Below the pieces are notes generated by a model, which saw only the letters and a program-made list of their open reading frames with translations, was not told where the DNA came from and did not search any database. From Symbiodinium natans (Eukaryota; Sar; Dinophyceae; Suessiales; Symbiodiniaceae), in contig CAJNDS010000869.1 of the NCBI GenBank assembly GCA_905221605.1, positions 22,501 to 56,322 on the forward strand: a stretch of 33,822 nucleotides of DNA, given 5' to 3'. The first letter of the stretch is position 1; every line of letters begins with the position of its first letter. Shown here in pieces: positions 19,452 through 32,019 of this stretch. A program made the translations under genes and the position numbers.

Positions 19452-22400
19452 GACGAGCTGAGGCTGATTTCAAATTAGGGGCAGACCTGAACGCAAGGTC
19501 ACCTCGACTGAGTGCCTTTGTGCATGGGGCATGAGGAACAAGCTGCCACAAGCTCGCGTGTTCCACTGCCGGATAAGTTCCCAGCTCCGAGGTGTGAGAG
19601 TCGTTTTGCTGCTGGGCCTAGCAAAAGCAAAATGCATGGCGCTTCCTGTCTTCTCTGTCAAGAAAGAACTCTGCAGAATGGTTTTCAGGTTCAGTCCAGA
19701 AGATTGCGCCGCTGCCGTTGAACCTGTATGATCGACAAAGCCAATCCTGCAGCTACCATGCGTCTGGCTACAACGAATGAGCCAATGCCTGTGGCAAAGT
19801 TTTGACTATCTGAGATGTCGTGTGCAGCCTCAGGCAACAAGTGGCGCCACACAGCACTGGCATCACTGGCATAACGAGCCCAAGCTGAGGCCCAGGACGC
19901 ATTGTCGCTAACAATGCCAGCCAATCCGGGATGTGGCCTGATCTTCCCCTTGTGAATGTGAAAGCAGTTGGGGTGCCAAGATGCCGTTTTCTTTGGGGGT
20001 GGGCGAGCTGCGAATCTCGTCGGACAGCCTTCGTGCCAAACCAAGCTTCAAGCAAGGCATGAACATCAAGCAATCCGACGTGTCACGAAGGTATGCCGAG
20101 GGTATGCTCACTGCGTGCTGCGCAGTAAGTACTGCGACATAAACACAGTCCGGAGCTGCAGTATATTCCGTTGGCACTCAGAAGTGTGAAAAGTGCACTC
20201 CACCGTGTCCCTGCTGGGTGGGTCGGCACCCTCCACGCTGTGTTTGCTAAACACATCCAAACACGGCCGTTTTTGTGGGCTTGCCGGCTGGGACCGCTGC
20301 GCGCCTCTTACTCTCCTACCTCTCCTCTCCCACGCGGTTCCTCATGCTCCGCCGCCTCCTCTCTTTTTGAACACATTTCACTCTATGGTTGTGGAAGTTC
20401 TTGCTACATGCTGAATCTAGCTTTCAGCTGCTGTGCAAGGGTTGCGGCCATTGCAGAAGAGCCAATGAAAGGGAGCACGAACTTGACTGGCTGATACTGG
20501 CTGCGGTTAGGTTCGGCAGCTGTTCAACACACTGCCGCATGCTGAAAATCCGAGTTCTCTTAAACTCAACGTCCCCGGAGGATGTGATGACCACGTTGAA
20601 GCATTTCCAAGAGATGTGTCCCCGATGCCCATCCGGAGTTAGCTGGCGCTGACACTGCTAATCGGCCCAAAACAGCCCATACTTCCAAGCAGAACGAATG
20701 GCATAAAATACTGGAACGTGCTCCTGGCAGCAGCCCTGATGAGGAAGCAGTGGACAAGCAGCACTGACTCATTGCGCCGGACCTGGATTCAACGCGTGCT
20801 TTGCGGATCGAATGAGTGCTCTGTTCTACATTGGTAACTGAGAACTGAACACAGGAATCAAGGCATGAGCCGCAAAAGCCGCAAAAGCCGACAAAGCCGC
20901 AGCGACTACGGCCCAGACACTTTGCAGCTGCGACCGAGAAAGCGGCAGTGCTGCCCTGGACCAAGCCGACTCGAAAATTGGTGGATGCGGGAGCTAACAC
21001 TTTGTGTAGCAAATGTAGCAATGACGTGGAGGCGGGGCTGTAGCTGGGAAGGTTGACCATATGAAACCTCAAGCGACGGAAGCTGCTTTGACCAGTCTTG
21101 CATGTCCGAGGCCACTGAGGCCACGGCAGTTGCATTGAAGAAGGGCACGAGCTGCTCGAAGCCTCTGCACGAGAACTTGCACGAATGGACGAAGTCGGAC
21201 TAGGCATTCATTTTAAGCTTCGATTGTTACTTTTATTCAGTATTTATCCGTCGTCTGCTTGGTATTGCTGATAACAAGTTAGAAGCAGCAGTCGCAAATT
21301 CCGTCTGGATGATTCTTTAAAATGGGTCTTTCGCCACACAAATGTCCATGAATTCGGAGGGAGATTGTTGTTGGGCCCTGGCTTTTTTCGGTGGGTCTCG
21401 TTCTTTGCTTAGGATACAATTTCCCCCGAATTCTAACCATTTCCCGACTACGCATGTTGATGCTCCTGCTACTGCTCATGCTGACTTGTAATACGGGGCC
21501 CTCCAACCGGACCTTTAGGGGAAAATGGACCTACAAAGCTTTCTACGCAAGGAGTGTGGAAACCTTCAAATTGCCCGCAAGATGTCCCTCTCCTACTCTC
21601 CTGATTCGCTTCGCTTGATTGTTCGTCTTGGGTTGCACACATGCTTACACGGCCATATGTGCTGGGTGAGCTTCAGTAACCCCAAACGGCAGTATTGGAC
21701 AACTCGACTCTCAAGCGATCCTTTGAATCAATCAGCCGAAGACTGTGCTCAAGCACGAAACTCTATCGGGTTACTATCCCTCTCTGCATCGGCCATATGC
21801 AAAGCTTGCATGCAGTGCGCTTGGCCTTCGTCACTCCACCACCGTAGCGTCTTGTTTGTCGTAAGGAACACCTTGCGCTTGTAGAGGAATCAGAACTCTT
21901 TGCCACAGCAAGTGACGTGAACTTGGTAAGGTCGTCACCGAGATATTAACCAGCTCACCTTTCTGAAAGAGAGGACCTGCGCCAGGTCACGAGGCAACTG
22001 TACCCCTGCAAGGGATACATGCCCGCGCGGCGGTAGCAGGGTTGCTGCTCAAGGTCCGTGGGACACCGTGGAGCATGGAACCTGGACCATGCATTCCAAT
22101 ACATCACGAATACATCACGCAGCACCTGCAAACTGAGCCAAGCCCACGCCGAGTAGAGCTGCCAGGCGACGCTAACAAGGTACCTTGTGAAAGGGTACAG
22201 ACTTCAGCTTGGATGGCGCACAGTTCAAAGCTCAGGCGCACCAAGCAAACAAGGCTTGAAATGCACGAAGTACCGTTCCCATGATTGGAACCAGCTACAT
22301 GCGGCTGCACGTCATTGTATACAGCATGAAGTTCTTACGCTGCGTATTTTCGCAGCCTCACTTGCGCTAGAGTATGGCGATCTCATAGTTTGACTGCAAC

Positions 22401-22562
22401 TGCACTGCATAAACATCATCTGGGTTTTGCATGAATTGGTCGGAGACAGCATGCATCATGTGCCTTTATCATGTAGGGAGTTGTGACAGTGTGTCGCGGC
22501 ATGCATCGCGTTCAGTAGTGATGCCAGCGACGTCCAATACCCTTTGAACACACGCAGTGGAA
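19452..22562. other. No assignable gene
   Basis: Frames compete on both strands. Plus 20389-20652 reads KIRVLLNSTSPEDVMTTLKH after a C-x2-C-x2-C cluster; a following plus frame reads KQNEWHKILERAPGSSPDEE (about 20690-20750). A minus frame of 213 codons (21207-20566) covers the same DNA and is rich in Ser and Cys. A 9-base repeat AGCCGCAAA occurs about four times at 20869-20905. Confidence 0.3.
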
Positions 22563-22781
22563 ATGTCTATCAAGTACACGACGAACTCCAAGACAAGTAC
22601 TGTAGACCCAGTGGAACAAGAGACTGGGTTAGCAGACTCAAATGTTCCGGAGCAAGGACCTTTTTACCACTCAGACCTGTGTTGTCTATCCTCGCCCGTT
22701 CAGGCCATCGTGGAAGAAGCAAACAGCTCGATGCAAGTCCTCGTCTCAAACTGCTCAATCAATGCGCAGGTTGGGGCCTAA
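22563..22781 (+). CDS. Candidate short ORF or exon, unrecognised
   Basis: ATG at 22563 begins a 72-codon frame with an acidic, balanced composition: KYTTNSKTSTVDPVEQETGL, ADSNVPEQGPFYHSDLCCLS and PVQAIVEEANSSMQVL. It ends at TAA; a CAG/GTTGGG splice donor lies just before the stop, so it could be an exon. No family recognised. A competing plus frame (22544-22993) is more basic and Cys-rich. Confidence 0.28.
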   Translation: MSIKYTTNSKTSTVDPVEQETGLADSNVPEQGPFYHSDLCCLSSPVQAIVEEANSSMQVLVSNCSINAQVGA

Positions 22782-24036
22782 ACAGGAGCGGGGCGGAGGC
22801 CCAAGCAGGTCGGGACATTCGGTGTTGCGTAGTGTCGCTGCAAAGGAAGGTCGGTAGCTGCTTGTGCCGGATATCTCAGAAACCAAACGCGCGCCACGGA
22901 TGTCCTGTACTCCTCGGCATGCGTGAGCTTGTGGAAGCAGTGCCTGGATCAATCACTGCTCGAGATCGCAAGGGCGTGCCGAATGTGAACTGAGATATCA
23001 CTCGCAGCATGTCCATGCTTCGCATGCGACTCCCACTTCCATCCAGGGGGGCAAGCTCTTCTTCCCTTTTTCTGCACTCGTTGACTTCCCGGCAGTCTGT
23101 TGGCTGGCCCCTCCCGTTTTGCCTGGTCTTCGCAGTCATCGAACATGTCTCACCCCAAAATTCGTCCATCCTGCGGCGTCGTTGTAGCTGCAGCCATGGC
23201 CTTGTCTTCCTTCATACAACAAATAGCTACTCCTAGCCTCTTCTACATCCTTTTACCCTTCTGTTCCCCCGGCCGACTCCGGCTTCTGGAAACTCTCCCA
23301 AACTAGCCATGGCATTGCCTGGCCCGCTCTGCTCTGCGGACTTGTTTTGTCTTCTGTGCCTGGTCGACCGCAATGGCCCAGTTGCCCAGTTGATACTCGC
23401 ACCGTCTTCACGCAGGCGGCAGTGGCGATCCATGTTCTGCCATGGACTGCAGCGCCTTGTGCAGCGCCCTGCCCTTGGTCTGGTGTTTGAATTTGTTCGG
23501 CCTTTACGTCTTTCATTTCATCCTTATTTCGTCTTCATTCTGGAGCTGGGGATCGAGATGGATCGAGATGGGTCGAAGCCCGTTGCCGGCCCTGGTTTCT
23601 AGCCAGCTGTGACAACCAGGGCATGGGCACAGCGCAGTCCAACTCCCCCAACGCGCAGAAAGGGGCGTGGATAATCAGGGTCCCCCCCCCCCCACTCCCG
23701 CCAAACAAAAGGCCTTCCCCCCCCTAAACAACAAAACTAACGAAAGGCCTCCCCCAGGAAAAAAAACGCGCGAACAATCGGAAAAAACAAACGGCGAAAC
23801 ACTCGAAAAAACACTGATTTCTGTCGACTTGTCGGGTTTTCAACGATATTTGCGTTGTTCTGCTTTCTCGCACTGCGCACTGACTCTGGTCTCCTTCGCT
23901 CACCGCTGTGGCCACCCACTGCAACTGCTTCCAGTCCCTGCTGCTCCTTCTGCTGAAATCGAGTATATACCGGTCCCAAATGTCCCACACGCGTCACACC
24001 AACAACGCCTTCGGGCAGAACCGGGCAGTGGAAAGG
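22782..24036. other. No gene seen
   Basis: Includes a short GATCGAGATG duplication (about 23551-23570), a C12 run at 23682-23693 and an A/C-rich patch to about 23810. No supported frame. Confidence 0.4.
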
Positions 24037-24160
24037 GCCCTCTGATTCCCTCTCTATTCCCTCTCTGTTCCCACCATGTTCCCTCTGATTACTCTGTTCC
24101 CTCTGTTCCCTCTGTTCCCTCTGTTCCCTCTACGTATTCCCTCTATTCCCGCTATTCCCT
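24037..24160. repeat. TTCCCTCTG 9-bp repeat
   Basis: Loose copies of TTCCCTCTN (with CTATTCCC and GATTACTC variants) and about four clean CTGTTCCCT units in the middle. Confidence 0.85.
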
Positions 24161-24366
24161 TGCATTCATCCACCTTTGCTTCGGACGATGACTTGCGCCT
24201 CTCGAACCTTCAATAGGGAACCCTAGTCCAGCTTCTCTACCTCAACAACGCTGTGCCCCCCAACCCCAGAGGATCTATACTGCTCTTCCTTCCTGCACGC
24301 ATAACCCTTCGGAAGGGTAGGGGGTGAGGGCGCCGAAAAGGCATGCACTGCCCGTCTGTGTGAGAC

Positions 24367-24560
24367 ATCTATCTCTCTTTCTCTCTTTCCTTCTTCGGGA
24401 TCTCCCTCCCTCTCTTTCTCTTTCTCTTTCTCTTTCTCCTCCTCTTTCTCTTTCTCTTCCTCTTTCTCTTTCTCTTTTTCTTTCCCTTCCCATTTCCCTT
24501 TCCCTTTCCCTTTCTCTTTCTCTTTCTCTTTCTCTTGCTCTTTCTCTTTCTCTGTCTCTT

Positions 24561-24596
<36 letters not shown>

Positions 24597-24600
24597 GCTG
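24367..24600. repeat. Long pyrimidine tract, TCTTTC/TCTC units
   Basis: About 230 bases almost wholly C and T on the plus strand, with CTCTTT hexamers, TTTCCC and finally TC dinucleotides. The purine strand gives open frames of 94-196 codons (Arg/Glu repeats), explained by the absence of stops. Confidence 0.93.
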
Positions 24601-25249
24601 CCCTTCCTACCTGGCGCAGAGGAACCCCCAGTTGGGGGCCCAAACGCAGGCATGTGTGACGAGTGCGCGTTTGTGTTTCCGGTTTCCTGGATATGGATGT
24701 GGACATCCTGTGCTCTCTCTTCTTCTTCTTCAATTCTTCTTCGTCAGCGCAAGATCGGCTCTTGGGCGCCTTGATTTCTCGATGCACCAAACTCGCGGTT
24801 GAGAAAGTCCCTTGCGGCTGGGTCGGTCCTTTACTTCCTGGGCCAGTCAAGGGATGACATGCCAATGACTGTCACGTCTGGACTACAGTGGCTAAGCTGG
24901 ACATTCTCGGACGTAAAAAAGACGCGCTCTGCAGAGAGCAGCCCTCCTGCAAGTACCTTTCCACACCCTGCGCCAGTATAATGTTGTCATCCTGCGCAAG
25001 TTTCCAGACCCCATGTGCGCTGAAAGGTAAACACGGCATCAGGCCAAATCTTCCCAGAGGGTCCTTGGAGTAGATAAACTGCAAAGGAACTGGCGGCTCC
25101 ATTCGATGTACGATCGCTGTGTCCGCATCGGCCAGCTTTGTAAGCGACTTGTGCGGCTTGGTGTACAGGTGTGACTTTGCCGCAGACTGTGCCTGGCAGT
25201 AAACCTGCCTGTACATGTGTGCAATACTGTGCAAAACATTTCAATGCCC
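24601..25249. other. No gene seen
   Basis: Short frames on both strands. A minus frame (25234-24872) is 120 codons but not convincing. Confidence 0.4.
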
Positions 25250-25251
25250 AT

Positions 25252-25291
<40 letters not shown>
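25250..25291. repeat. CA microsatellite
   Basis: About 20 CA units, nearly pure. Confidence 0.95.
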
Positions 25292-25293
<2 letters not shown>

Positions 25294-26610
25294 CTTTTTG
25301 CCATGCCACGCCAATCAAAGAGGCCACGGCCCTCTTGCTTGCCACATCAGCAGCCCGCTTGCTCTCGTCCGACCCATCGTGATCGAGAGACGCGGCCTCA
25401 GCGCCATCTGGCAGCCCGAATACACCGCCTAGACAAAAAACCAAAACAATCAAGACCAGCTACAACAAATCTTGCTTGGGGATAAGAATCAGACGAGGTA
25501 CCAGTGCCACAGTGCCAGCCATGGATTGGACAAAGCTTTGTATGCACGAATCAAGAGGAACGGAGCTGTCGCAGGCCGAGTCCAGCACAATGCCTGCCAG
25601 AGCAAATAAGTTGGGGGGCGGTTCACCAAACAAAAACAGCTCTCACCGAATTCCGAGTTTTTTAACTCTACGACTCTCTACTCGTCTTTGCGTGTGCCGG
25701 CCGCGTAGCACGTCTTCGAGTGGTGGAAGGTTGTCCAGAGCATCTCCCAAGTCCTGCGGAGAGAATTTGAACAATTTGGACAACAGGTGAGCGGACAAGC
25801 ATGACGATCAACAATGATCAACATGTTTCCTCTTACGTCACAGATCAATGTCACTCTACCAGAAAAAACGTGCACTGCGAGGGCCACGTTTTTCTCACAC
25901 ACTTGGTTTCTTGGCAAACAACTTGAGAGCAGGGCGGACGAGAGCTACGATGTGACAAACCGTAGCATATGTCAGCATAAGTTGAAATTCCCCAAAAACA
26001 CAAGAACATCTGTGATCATCTGTGTTGTGTATGGCCTTCTTCGGCTGGCAGGCCACATCTGGGTTGCTACCACCGTGCCCAAGCGCTGCACCATGCACTA
26101 GAGGTGCTACGCACCCTGTCGTGCACGCTGCTGCTTCACGACGCTCACACCTTGGAACGCATGCGGCATGCGCATCCCCTTCACACCTTGCGTTTGCGGA
26201 GACCGCTTTCCCTGAGTGGCTCCCGCATGTCCCTGAGGACTTTGCTTGCACTCTCTGCTGCCGAGACGATTGGCTCCGCTCTTCTGGTTCCCACTGATGG
26301 CGGCGCCTTGAATCTCGTGATCTCTTGTGGTTCCAGCACGCCGGCGCGTAACGTTAAAATTAAGGAGGGTAGCTATACTGCGCTACATGTTCTGCCAGAT
26401 TGAAGATTCCTCCCAGACTTTGCCAGGGCATCAGCAATCTTCAGACCACCACACGGTACCACCAGGCACCACCGCACAGCACCTCCACACATCCACCACC
26501 AGGCTCTTCAAAACATGCGCTTGAGCAAGCCGAGGGTCGATAACTCAAGATACCTGCTTACCCTAGCTGAAGTCGCCCTCCTATTATTAAAAGATTCGAA
26601 ATTAAAGTGA
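25292..26610. other. No gene seen
   Basis: Short competing frames; nothing recognisable. Confidence 0.4.
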
Positions 26611-26711
26611 CCCCCCCCCTGTTCAGTCAGTCGTCCCCCAAATTATCAAGAAAAAGACAATCCTTAGGGGGGGGGGGGGGGGGGCTGGGTGGGGGGCCTG
26701 GGCAGGGGGGC
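26611..26711. repeat. C9 run, then G18 run and G-rich DNA
   Basis: C9 at 26611-26619, G18 at 26667-26684, then further G5-G6 runs to 26711. Such runs are hard to sequence, so lengths are uncertain. Confidence 0.85.
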
Positions 26712-27268
26712 TGGACCGGTTCGCCTGCATGCTGAAAGGTCAAAGGAACCTCATGCACCAGAGCTTACGTACATCGCTGGTATTTGTATCTGTAATGCAG
26801 AAAGTAAACAGTCAGCAATGTTCGATTCTTGGTGTTGGGCGCATAAAAATGCTGTAAAAAAATATCGGGCCCTCAGGGCGTTCCACCCTCCGCCTCAATG
26901 CTCGGAGGAAGTATGCAGCACACATAATCTACAGCATAAAGGGCAACGATTATCTGTCATGCCACAATCATGTCCTCTTGGTCGTCGCAACTCCGAATTG
27001 CATTCCAGGCCTGCCTGACACACTGTGATGGTTTGTTGGCCCAAGAGCTCTGATTCTTGAAGCAGCGCCAGAGGTGCAAGATTTCGGTCCACGCATGCAT
27101 ACCGGAATTGCTGAACAGGTGCACCTTCACGCAAGAAGTGTCACGCAATCATGGCCTTCGAAGAGTTCCGCAGCATTTCTGAGGCTGGCACCAAGAGCTT
27201 CGGCTGATCAGGGCTTCGAGACCATGCTTCCGCGGCTGACTTGATGCCGAACGCACCTCACTGACACT
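26712..27268. other. No gene seen
   Basis: Short frames only. Confidence 0.4.
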
Positions 27269-28084
27269 TTGCAGGGAGCTCTGGTGCTCTCCATCGCCAA
27301 AAGCCTGAATAGTTTCGATCATAGAGGGATTCTGCAGCTCACATCGTCACGGAGCCAAATGATTAGGTTTAGTACCCCTGCATTCCATGTGGGGTGTGTG
27401 GGGAGGACTTTGTTGTTTCTGGCATCCCCCCTGCTCGGCTTTTGGTGTGACATGTGTCTCCTTTCACTTCTAGCTTTTCCCAAAACAATGCTTGCACTAA
27501 GTACTTTAAGGCGTTTACGTTGGGGTGAAGCGAATTCGATCGCTGGTCCGTTTTCACGGAGCCTCGACATCGATTCTCGGTCTCGGTGCATAAGTCGAGG
27601 CAAGGGTTTCGCGAAGCTGTGGAGATTTGCATCTAGTGGTGTTGCGAATGGGGCACGCTCGCCTGGGTTCCGCATGCTCCTTGTGAAGCGCAGAACTGTC
27701 ATGGTCTTGAGGCTCTTTGGAGCGGTGCTTCTCGGGGTCATCTTGGAGTGCTCTTCTTGGCACTCTTGGATGCTCTTGGCAGATCTTGGAGGCATCTCGG
27801 GGTGCACTTCGAATGCTTTTGAAGTGGTCTTATATGCACTGTTCGGGGGTCTACACCGGCATAATATTGGCACAGGGTCTTGCAGTAGCATAACGTTTCA
27901 TCGTGGGCACAGCAAAAGAGAAATACCACGCCAAGTGCTTACAGTTTCACAGTGCAAAAACCCTGGCCTCGTGATAAACCTTCGTCAGTATCATCCCTTT
28001 TTTCGTGCGTCAACCACTGTCCTTACGGCACCCTCGGTGGTACCCAGTCGTAGAATACTGCCACCAAAGCGCACTGGCATCTAA
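27269..28084 (+). CDS. 271-codon open frame, unrecognised; strand uncertain
   Basis: This is the longest non-repeat frame outside the ATPase. On a 3-in-64 stop model such a length would rarely occur by chance in a window this size. The plus product is rich in L, S, R, F and C (contains LFGAVLLGVILECSSWHSWM) with hydrophobic patches. The minus strand is also open for 190 codons (27891-27319) with a more soluble composition (KSIQECQEEHSKMTPRS, RLRENGPAIEFASPQRKRLK). The longer frame may be a shadow of the other. No motif or family recognised on either strand. Confidence 0.28.
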   Translation: MQGALVLSIAKSLNSFDHRGILQLTSSRSQMIRFSTPAFHVGCVGRTLLFLASPLLGFWCDMCLLSLLAFPKTMLALSTLRRLRWGEANSIAGPFSRSLDIDSRSRCISRGKGFAKLWRFASSGVANGARSPGFRMLLVKRRTVMVLRLFGAVLLGVILECSSWHSWMLLADLGGISGCTSNAFEVVLYALFGGLHRHNIGTGSCSSITFHRGHSKREIPRQVLTVSQCKNPGLVINLRQYHPFFRASTTVLTAPSVVPSRRILPPKRTGI

Positions 28085-28675
28085 GCCCAAAGCCTTGGTT
28101 GGCGCATGTTGGCTCACAAGTCCGTCTTGACCGATTCAGGAGCAGCTAACACTACCTATATGATGCGGGCAGCTCTGCTTGCGGTTGCTTGTAGACACAA
28201 AGATGGTGCAGTCAGGAAGTAGTTCACCTCGCTACAAACCAACCGAACAACACCACAACAGAGTCCGCACTCTGTTGTGGGCGACATGACGCATAGAGCA
28301 TTGAGGGAAGCTCGGTACATGCGAACAACATCTTCTGTGTCCTCTCGGCTGCTTGCAGAGATCACTCATAAACCGCTTCAACATGTTCTCGCAACAACTT
28401 GTCAGTCCTGAAGTGATCCGCCACCCCAGGAAAGCAGGAAGACCACCTGCTGTGCCATCATGCCTTGTCGTTATCATCACATACGGTGCCATCGCTGTAC
28501 AGCCGTGCCTCGCCGCTTGCCTTCCCGTGCGGAACATCTAAGTGGATTGCGCTGGGCGTGTTTCCTGAAGCTGACCGAAGGATAGCGAGTCATCAGACTG
28601 ATACGATGCGAATAAGACATCGCAACCAGGCATGTGCTGCAGGAGGCCATGACTTTCCACGCTGCTCATTCTCCC

Positions 28676-28758
28676 CGGGCCCCTCGGCCCCACCGGCACC
28701 CCCTTCCCCCCTCCCCCCCACCCCCCCTCCACCCCCCCCCCCCCCTTTAAACCCCCCC
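28676..28758. repeat. Poly(C)-rich tract
   Basis: Runs of C (up to about 15) broken by single A, T or TT. Confidence 0.9.
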
Positions 28759-29004
28759 GCTGCCCTTCCTGCCTCCTTTTTTTGCGAAAGCCGCCTTGTG
28801 CTCCTTCCTCCTTTTCCCTGGGGGGTCCTGGGGGCCGGGCCCTGCTTGCCGAGGCGGCGCGCGCAAAGCGTTTTACATTAAATCCAGTTTGAGCCAGCGG
28901 AGTGGACCCTGGCCTCTCGGGCGTGTGGGTACTCTGTGAGTGTCTCCACGCGGTACTGTCGTTTGTCGCACTCAAAAGCGGCTCCCGCAAAAGTTCGGGT
29001 GGGG

Positions 29005-29036
29005 GCTGTCGGGGGAGTGTGGGGGGGGGGGGGGGG
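29005..29036. repeat. Poly(G) run, G16 at 29021
   Basis: G-rich stretch ending in an uninterrupted G16. Confidence 0.9.
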
Positions 29037-30427
29037 CCTGCGGTTAGGTGGCAATGGGGGGTTTGGGTGTTTGCGAACGTTGCAGGGAGATACTTCCTCT
29101 TGGCTCTCTTTGCATATGTCGTCGTTTTCCTAGTTGTTTGTTTCGTCGCTGTGGCTTCTCTTTATATTCTTTATGCATGGAATCTTGCATGCCTTGTTGC
29201 CTTGTTGTGTTTTGTATCTCGAACATGTCAGCTCCATTTCAGTCGAACATTGCTGCTCCGCACGACATCGTCCTCTGCCGAAGCTGTCCAAGACCACGAG
29301 CTGTTGCACTGTTGCGTATTGCCCAATCGGTATGGAAAGCACATCACATTTGCGAGCAACTGTGTTGCAGCCTTAGCGTCTGGAAGGGTCCATGGTAAGA
29401 CCCACGGCATCATCAACCAGCAGCCTCGAGGTCGCGAGTTTGTTTTGATTTGACATGAGCTGGGGACAAAGTAAAGGAATTAAAGCTCTTGTTGTGGTTC
29501 ATGTCTACGTGGTTGTTGTGATCTTGTCGCAGGAAACTCGTGCTGTGGAGCGCGGAGCAAATCATCCGCCTTCGTCGAGATACGTTCAAGTAAGTGCAGA
29601 AGGCAGCTGAGCTGTTTCTTAAGGACCGACTGAGCATTGGGGGGAGGGGCCCGGTGCCAAAGTCAACTAGCCGCCTGCAAACTGTGCTGATGCATTGGAT
29701 ATGCCAACTACACCCACTGAGAGCCTTGCCCAAGTAAATTGCTGGGTTTTTCCGCCTGCAACATCCAGATCGAATTGGCGGCTTTCACTGACGAGAGCCG
29801 AGCTGGATTGTACATTTTTCACAGATGAGGTAGCGGACTGGAAGCGGAGCATCAAGCTACGCAAGATCCACACAGATGCCGTGACCAGATCGCAGCTGCA
29901 GACTTAGCAAGAAAACAGCGGCACCGTAGAGGATACAGGAGTCTGCTGGGCCTCCAGCAAGGCCAGAGCGCGCTGCCACATGGCCATATATCGAGTACCA
30001 TTTCCCGCTGTCATTCTTGCAACGCCTCGAAAAAAGCATGCTTCAGGGAGGCTGAAGCTGACTGGACCTATCCACTGAGTGTGTTAATTTGTGCAACCCT
30101 GCATTGCAGAGCTCGACAAGGCCCTATACACACTCCAAACCTTCTTACAAAAAAAGTCGGACAACCGAGCTCCGCTCCACAGTCCGGCCTGAATACGCAC
30201 TCCGCAGAGATTCTGTATTGTCATCTGCCATACCTTGGTCGCTGCCCCATCTTCATCCCAAGCAAAATTACTAAGTTGCAAACCTGTCAGATAAATCCTC
30301 AGGGCATGCTTCGGCCTCGCTTATCACAAACACTTCAACTAAACCAGGAGGTTGCGTAAGCTCAGCAAACCTCCACCCTCAAACAGACCCATGACTTGTC
30401 AACGCACGAACGAAGCATTACGTACTT

Positions 30428-31160
30428 GTGTCTTTGACCGACTTGGGCAAGTGTCTGAAAAGCATGTCCAGCTGGGCGGTGAAATCTGAGTCATCCTTCG
30501 TGGTCAAAAACGAGCCAGAAGAGGGGCCGTATCAAACAACCATATGGCCCCCAACCACTCAGTTCGCTCACATACAGCTCGAGCTTTTGGAGCACTTGGC
30601 AATGCGATTCGTTGATTTACAAGATACCACCCAGACACCTGAAAGCGGCATCAACAGAAGTTTTCAACCGAAGCACTGCAAGATCAGCCCCATCTTCGTC
30701 ACGCGTGTGGTTACGTTCACCAGAAGCCAGAAAGCGTAAAGCAGAAAATATGTCATCGGGCGCTTTTCCTGCAGAAGTGATACATGAACGTGAACAGCAT
30801 GGGCGCACGTGCATCAGAGCACTTCGGGTCCAGTCACATTGGGCTCAAACTGGTTGCTGCCTTCCGGCTCAATCCAAGACTCTTGTCTTGCTTGTCTCAT
30901 CTGCCGTGGGTTTCACCGATTGCTGCACTGAAGCTTGGCATGACTCATCGCCGGGGTCCGCAAATGGATCCTGCCAGAAAGTGCGATGTTCACAAATACG
31001 CAACAACCAGCAGGACAAGGGATGGAAACTCACGGACGCGATCCAGGAATCGCACAGTCCGGAATTGACGCCGGCGCACGTTTTGGGTCTCTTCATGGTG
31101 TTTTGGGATTTAGGGAGTCATCTGCAACAAATGGTGCACTTGTTGCAGTACTACCAGTAA
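30428..31160 (+). CDS. Candidate coding region, two overlapping plus frames
   Basis: Not recognised. Frame one (30428-30739) reads LTDLGKCLKSMSSWAVKSES, FVVKNEPEEGPYQTTIWPPT and AHIQLELLEHLAMRFVDLQD, an acidic, well-balanced composition. Frame two (30612-31160, 182 codons) reads RKRKAENMSSGAFPAEVIHE and DAIQESHSPELTPAHVLGLF. They overlap in different frames between 30612 and 30739, so either an intron or frameshift joins them or only one is real. No repeats inflate either frame. Confidence 0.33.
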
Positions 31161-32019
31161 GACCCGAAAACCAACCAGCCTGTTTCAGGCGAGCACTTCA
31201 CCCCTCTAGCTTGCGTGTCTGCACAGCAACATCGCTCAAACCGCTACGCTTGCAGTCCCAATCCGCCATGGCGCAAGGCGCAATGCCATGCACAAGTCGT
31301 ATGGAATTTGTCACATGGCGTTGGGTGCTGCATCTAGTCTACATGAGTCTGGTTCGCAAGATGTGGCTTAGTCTGCTGACCAGAGGCTAGGGTCATCAAG
31401 AGCATGTGAGGAGCGTTCTCGGCTTAACTGGTATCTGCCGCTGGCATTCCGGACAGCTGCGAGCTTCGTCCAAGGTCCAAGTCGAATGACGGCTAGTGAC
31501 GCTACTGGGCTTCTACAACTAGCCAGAGATCCTAGTCCGCCTGAGAGGATGCACTAAAGGTGGTCCAGTGTAATCCAGGCCAACCGGTGCTAGTACCTGA
31601 TTGAAGAAGCATGGACCTACGCGCTGGGGTTCGGAGCTCATGCCCAAAGCTATAAAAGCACAAGTCCAATAGGTAAAACTCGGCTCGGAAACTCGTTTTG
31701 CGGGCCACGCGAACGTACAAAAAGACATGTCAGCATACAGCTAAAATAACATTTCTCAGTGGGTAACCTTATACGGTTATCCCCAACCAGGTTCAAGGAT
31801 GTTCAAGGACTTATTCAAAACGGAACCCCGGGCATGCACCTCCTGCATAGTCTTCACTGCGTTCTTCCTGGCTTTCGCGGCGAGTTCCCAGACTTGTCAG
31901 AAAACAAAGCGAAGAGGAAAACAACAGACACCATGTTTCGGGACTCTGCGAGCGATAGTCAAATATTGTGTACGGAAAAGCAAAAAACACACATAAACCA
32001 TACAATGCTTCAGAACTCT
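31161..32019. other. No gene seen
   Basis: Short frames; nothing recognisable. Confidence 0.4.

Larger units (their letters stand above)
28085..30427. other. No assignable gene; two poly(C/G) stretches
   Basis: C-rich tract 28676-28758 and G16 run at 29021-29036 lie here. Plus frame 28902-29453 (183 codons) crosses the G run and is poorly balanced. No supported gene. Confidence 0.4.

Noticed and set aside
24275-24865. 196-codon Arg/Glu-rich minus-strand frame
   Set aside because: Translation of the pyrimidine tract; no stops are possible in most of it.
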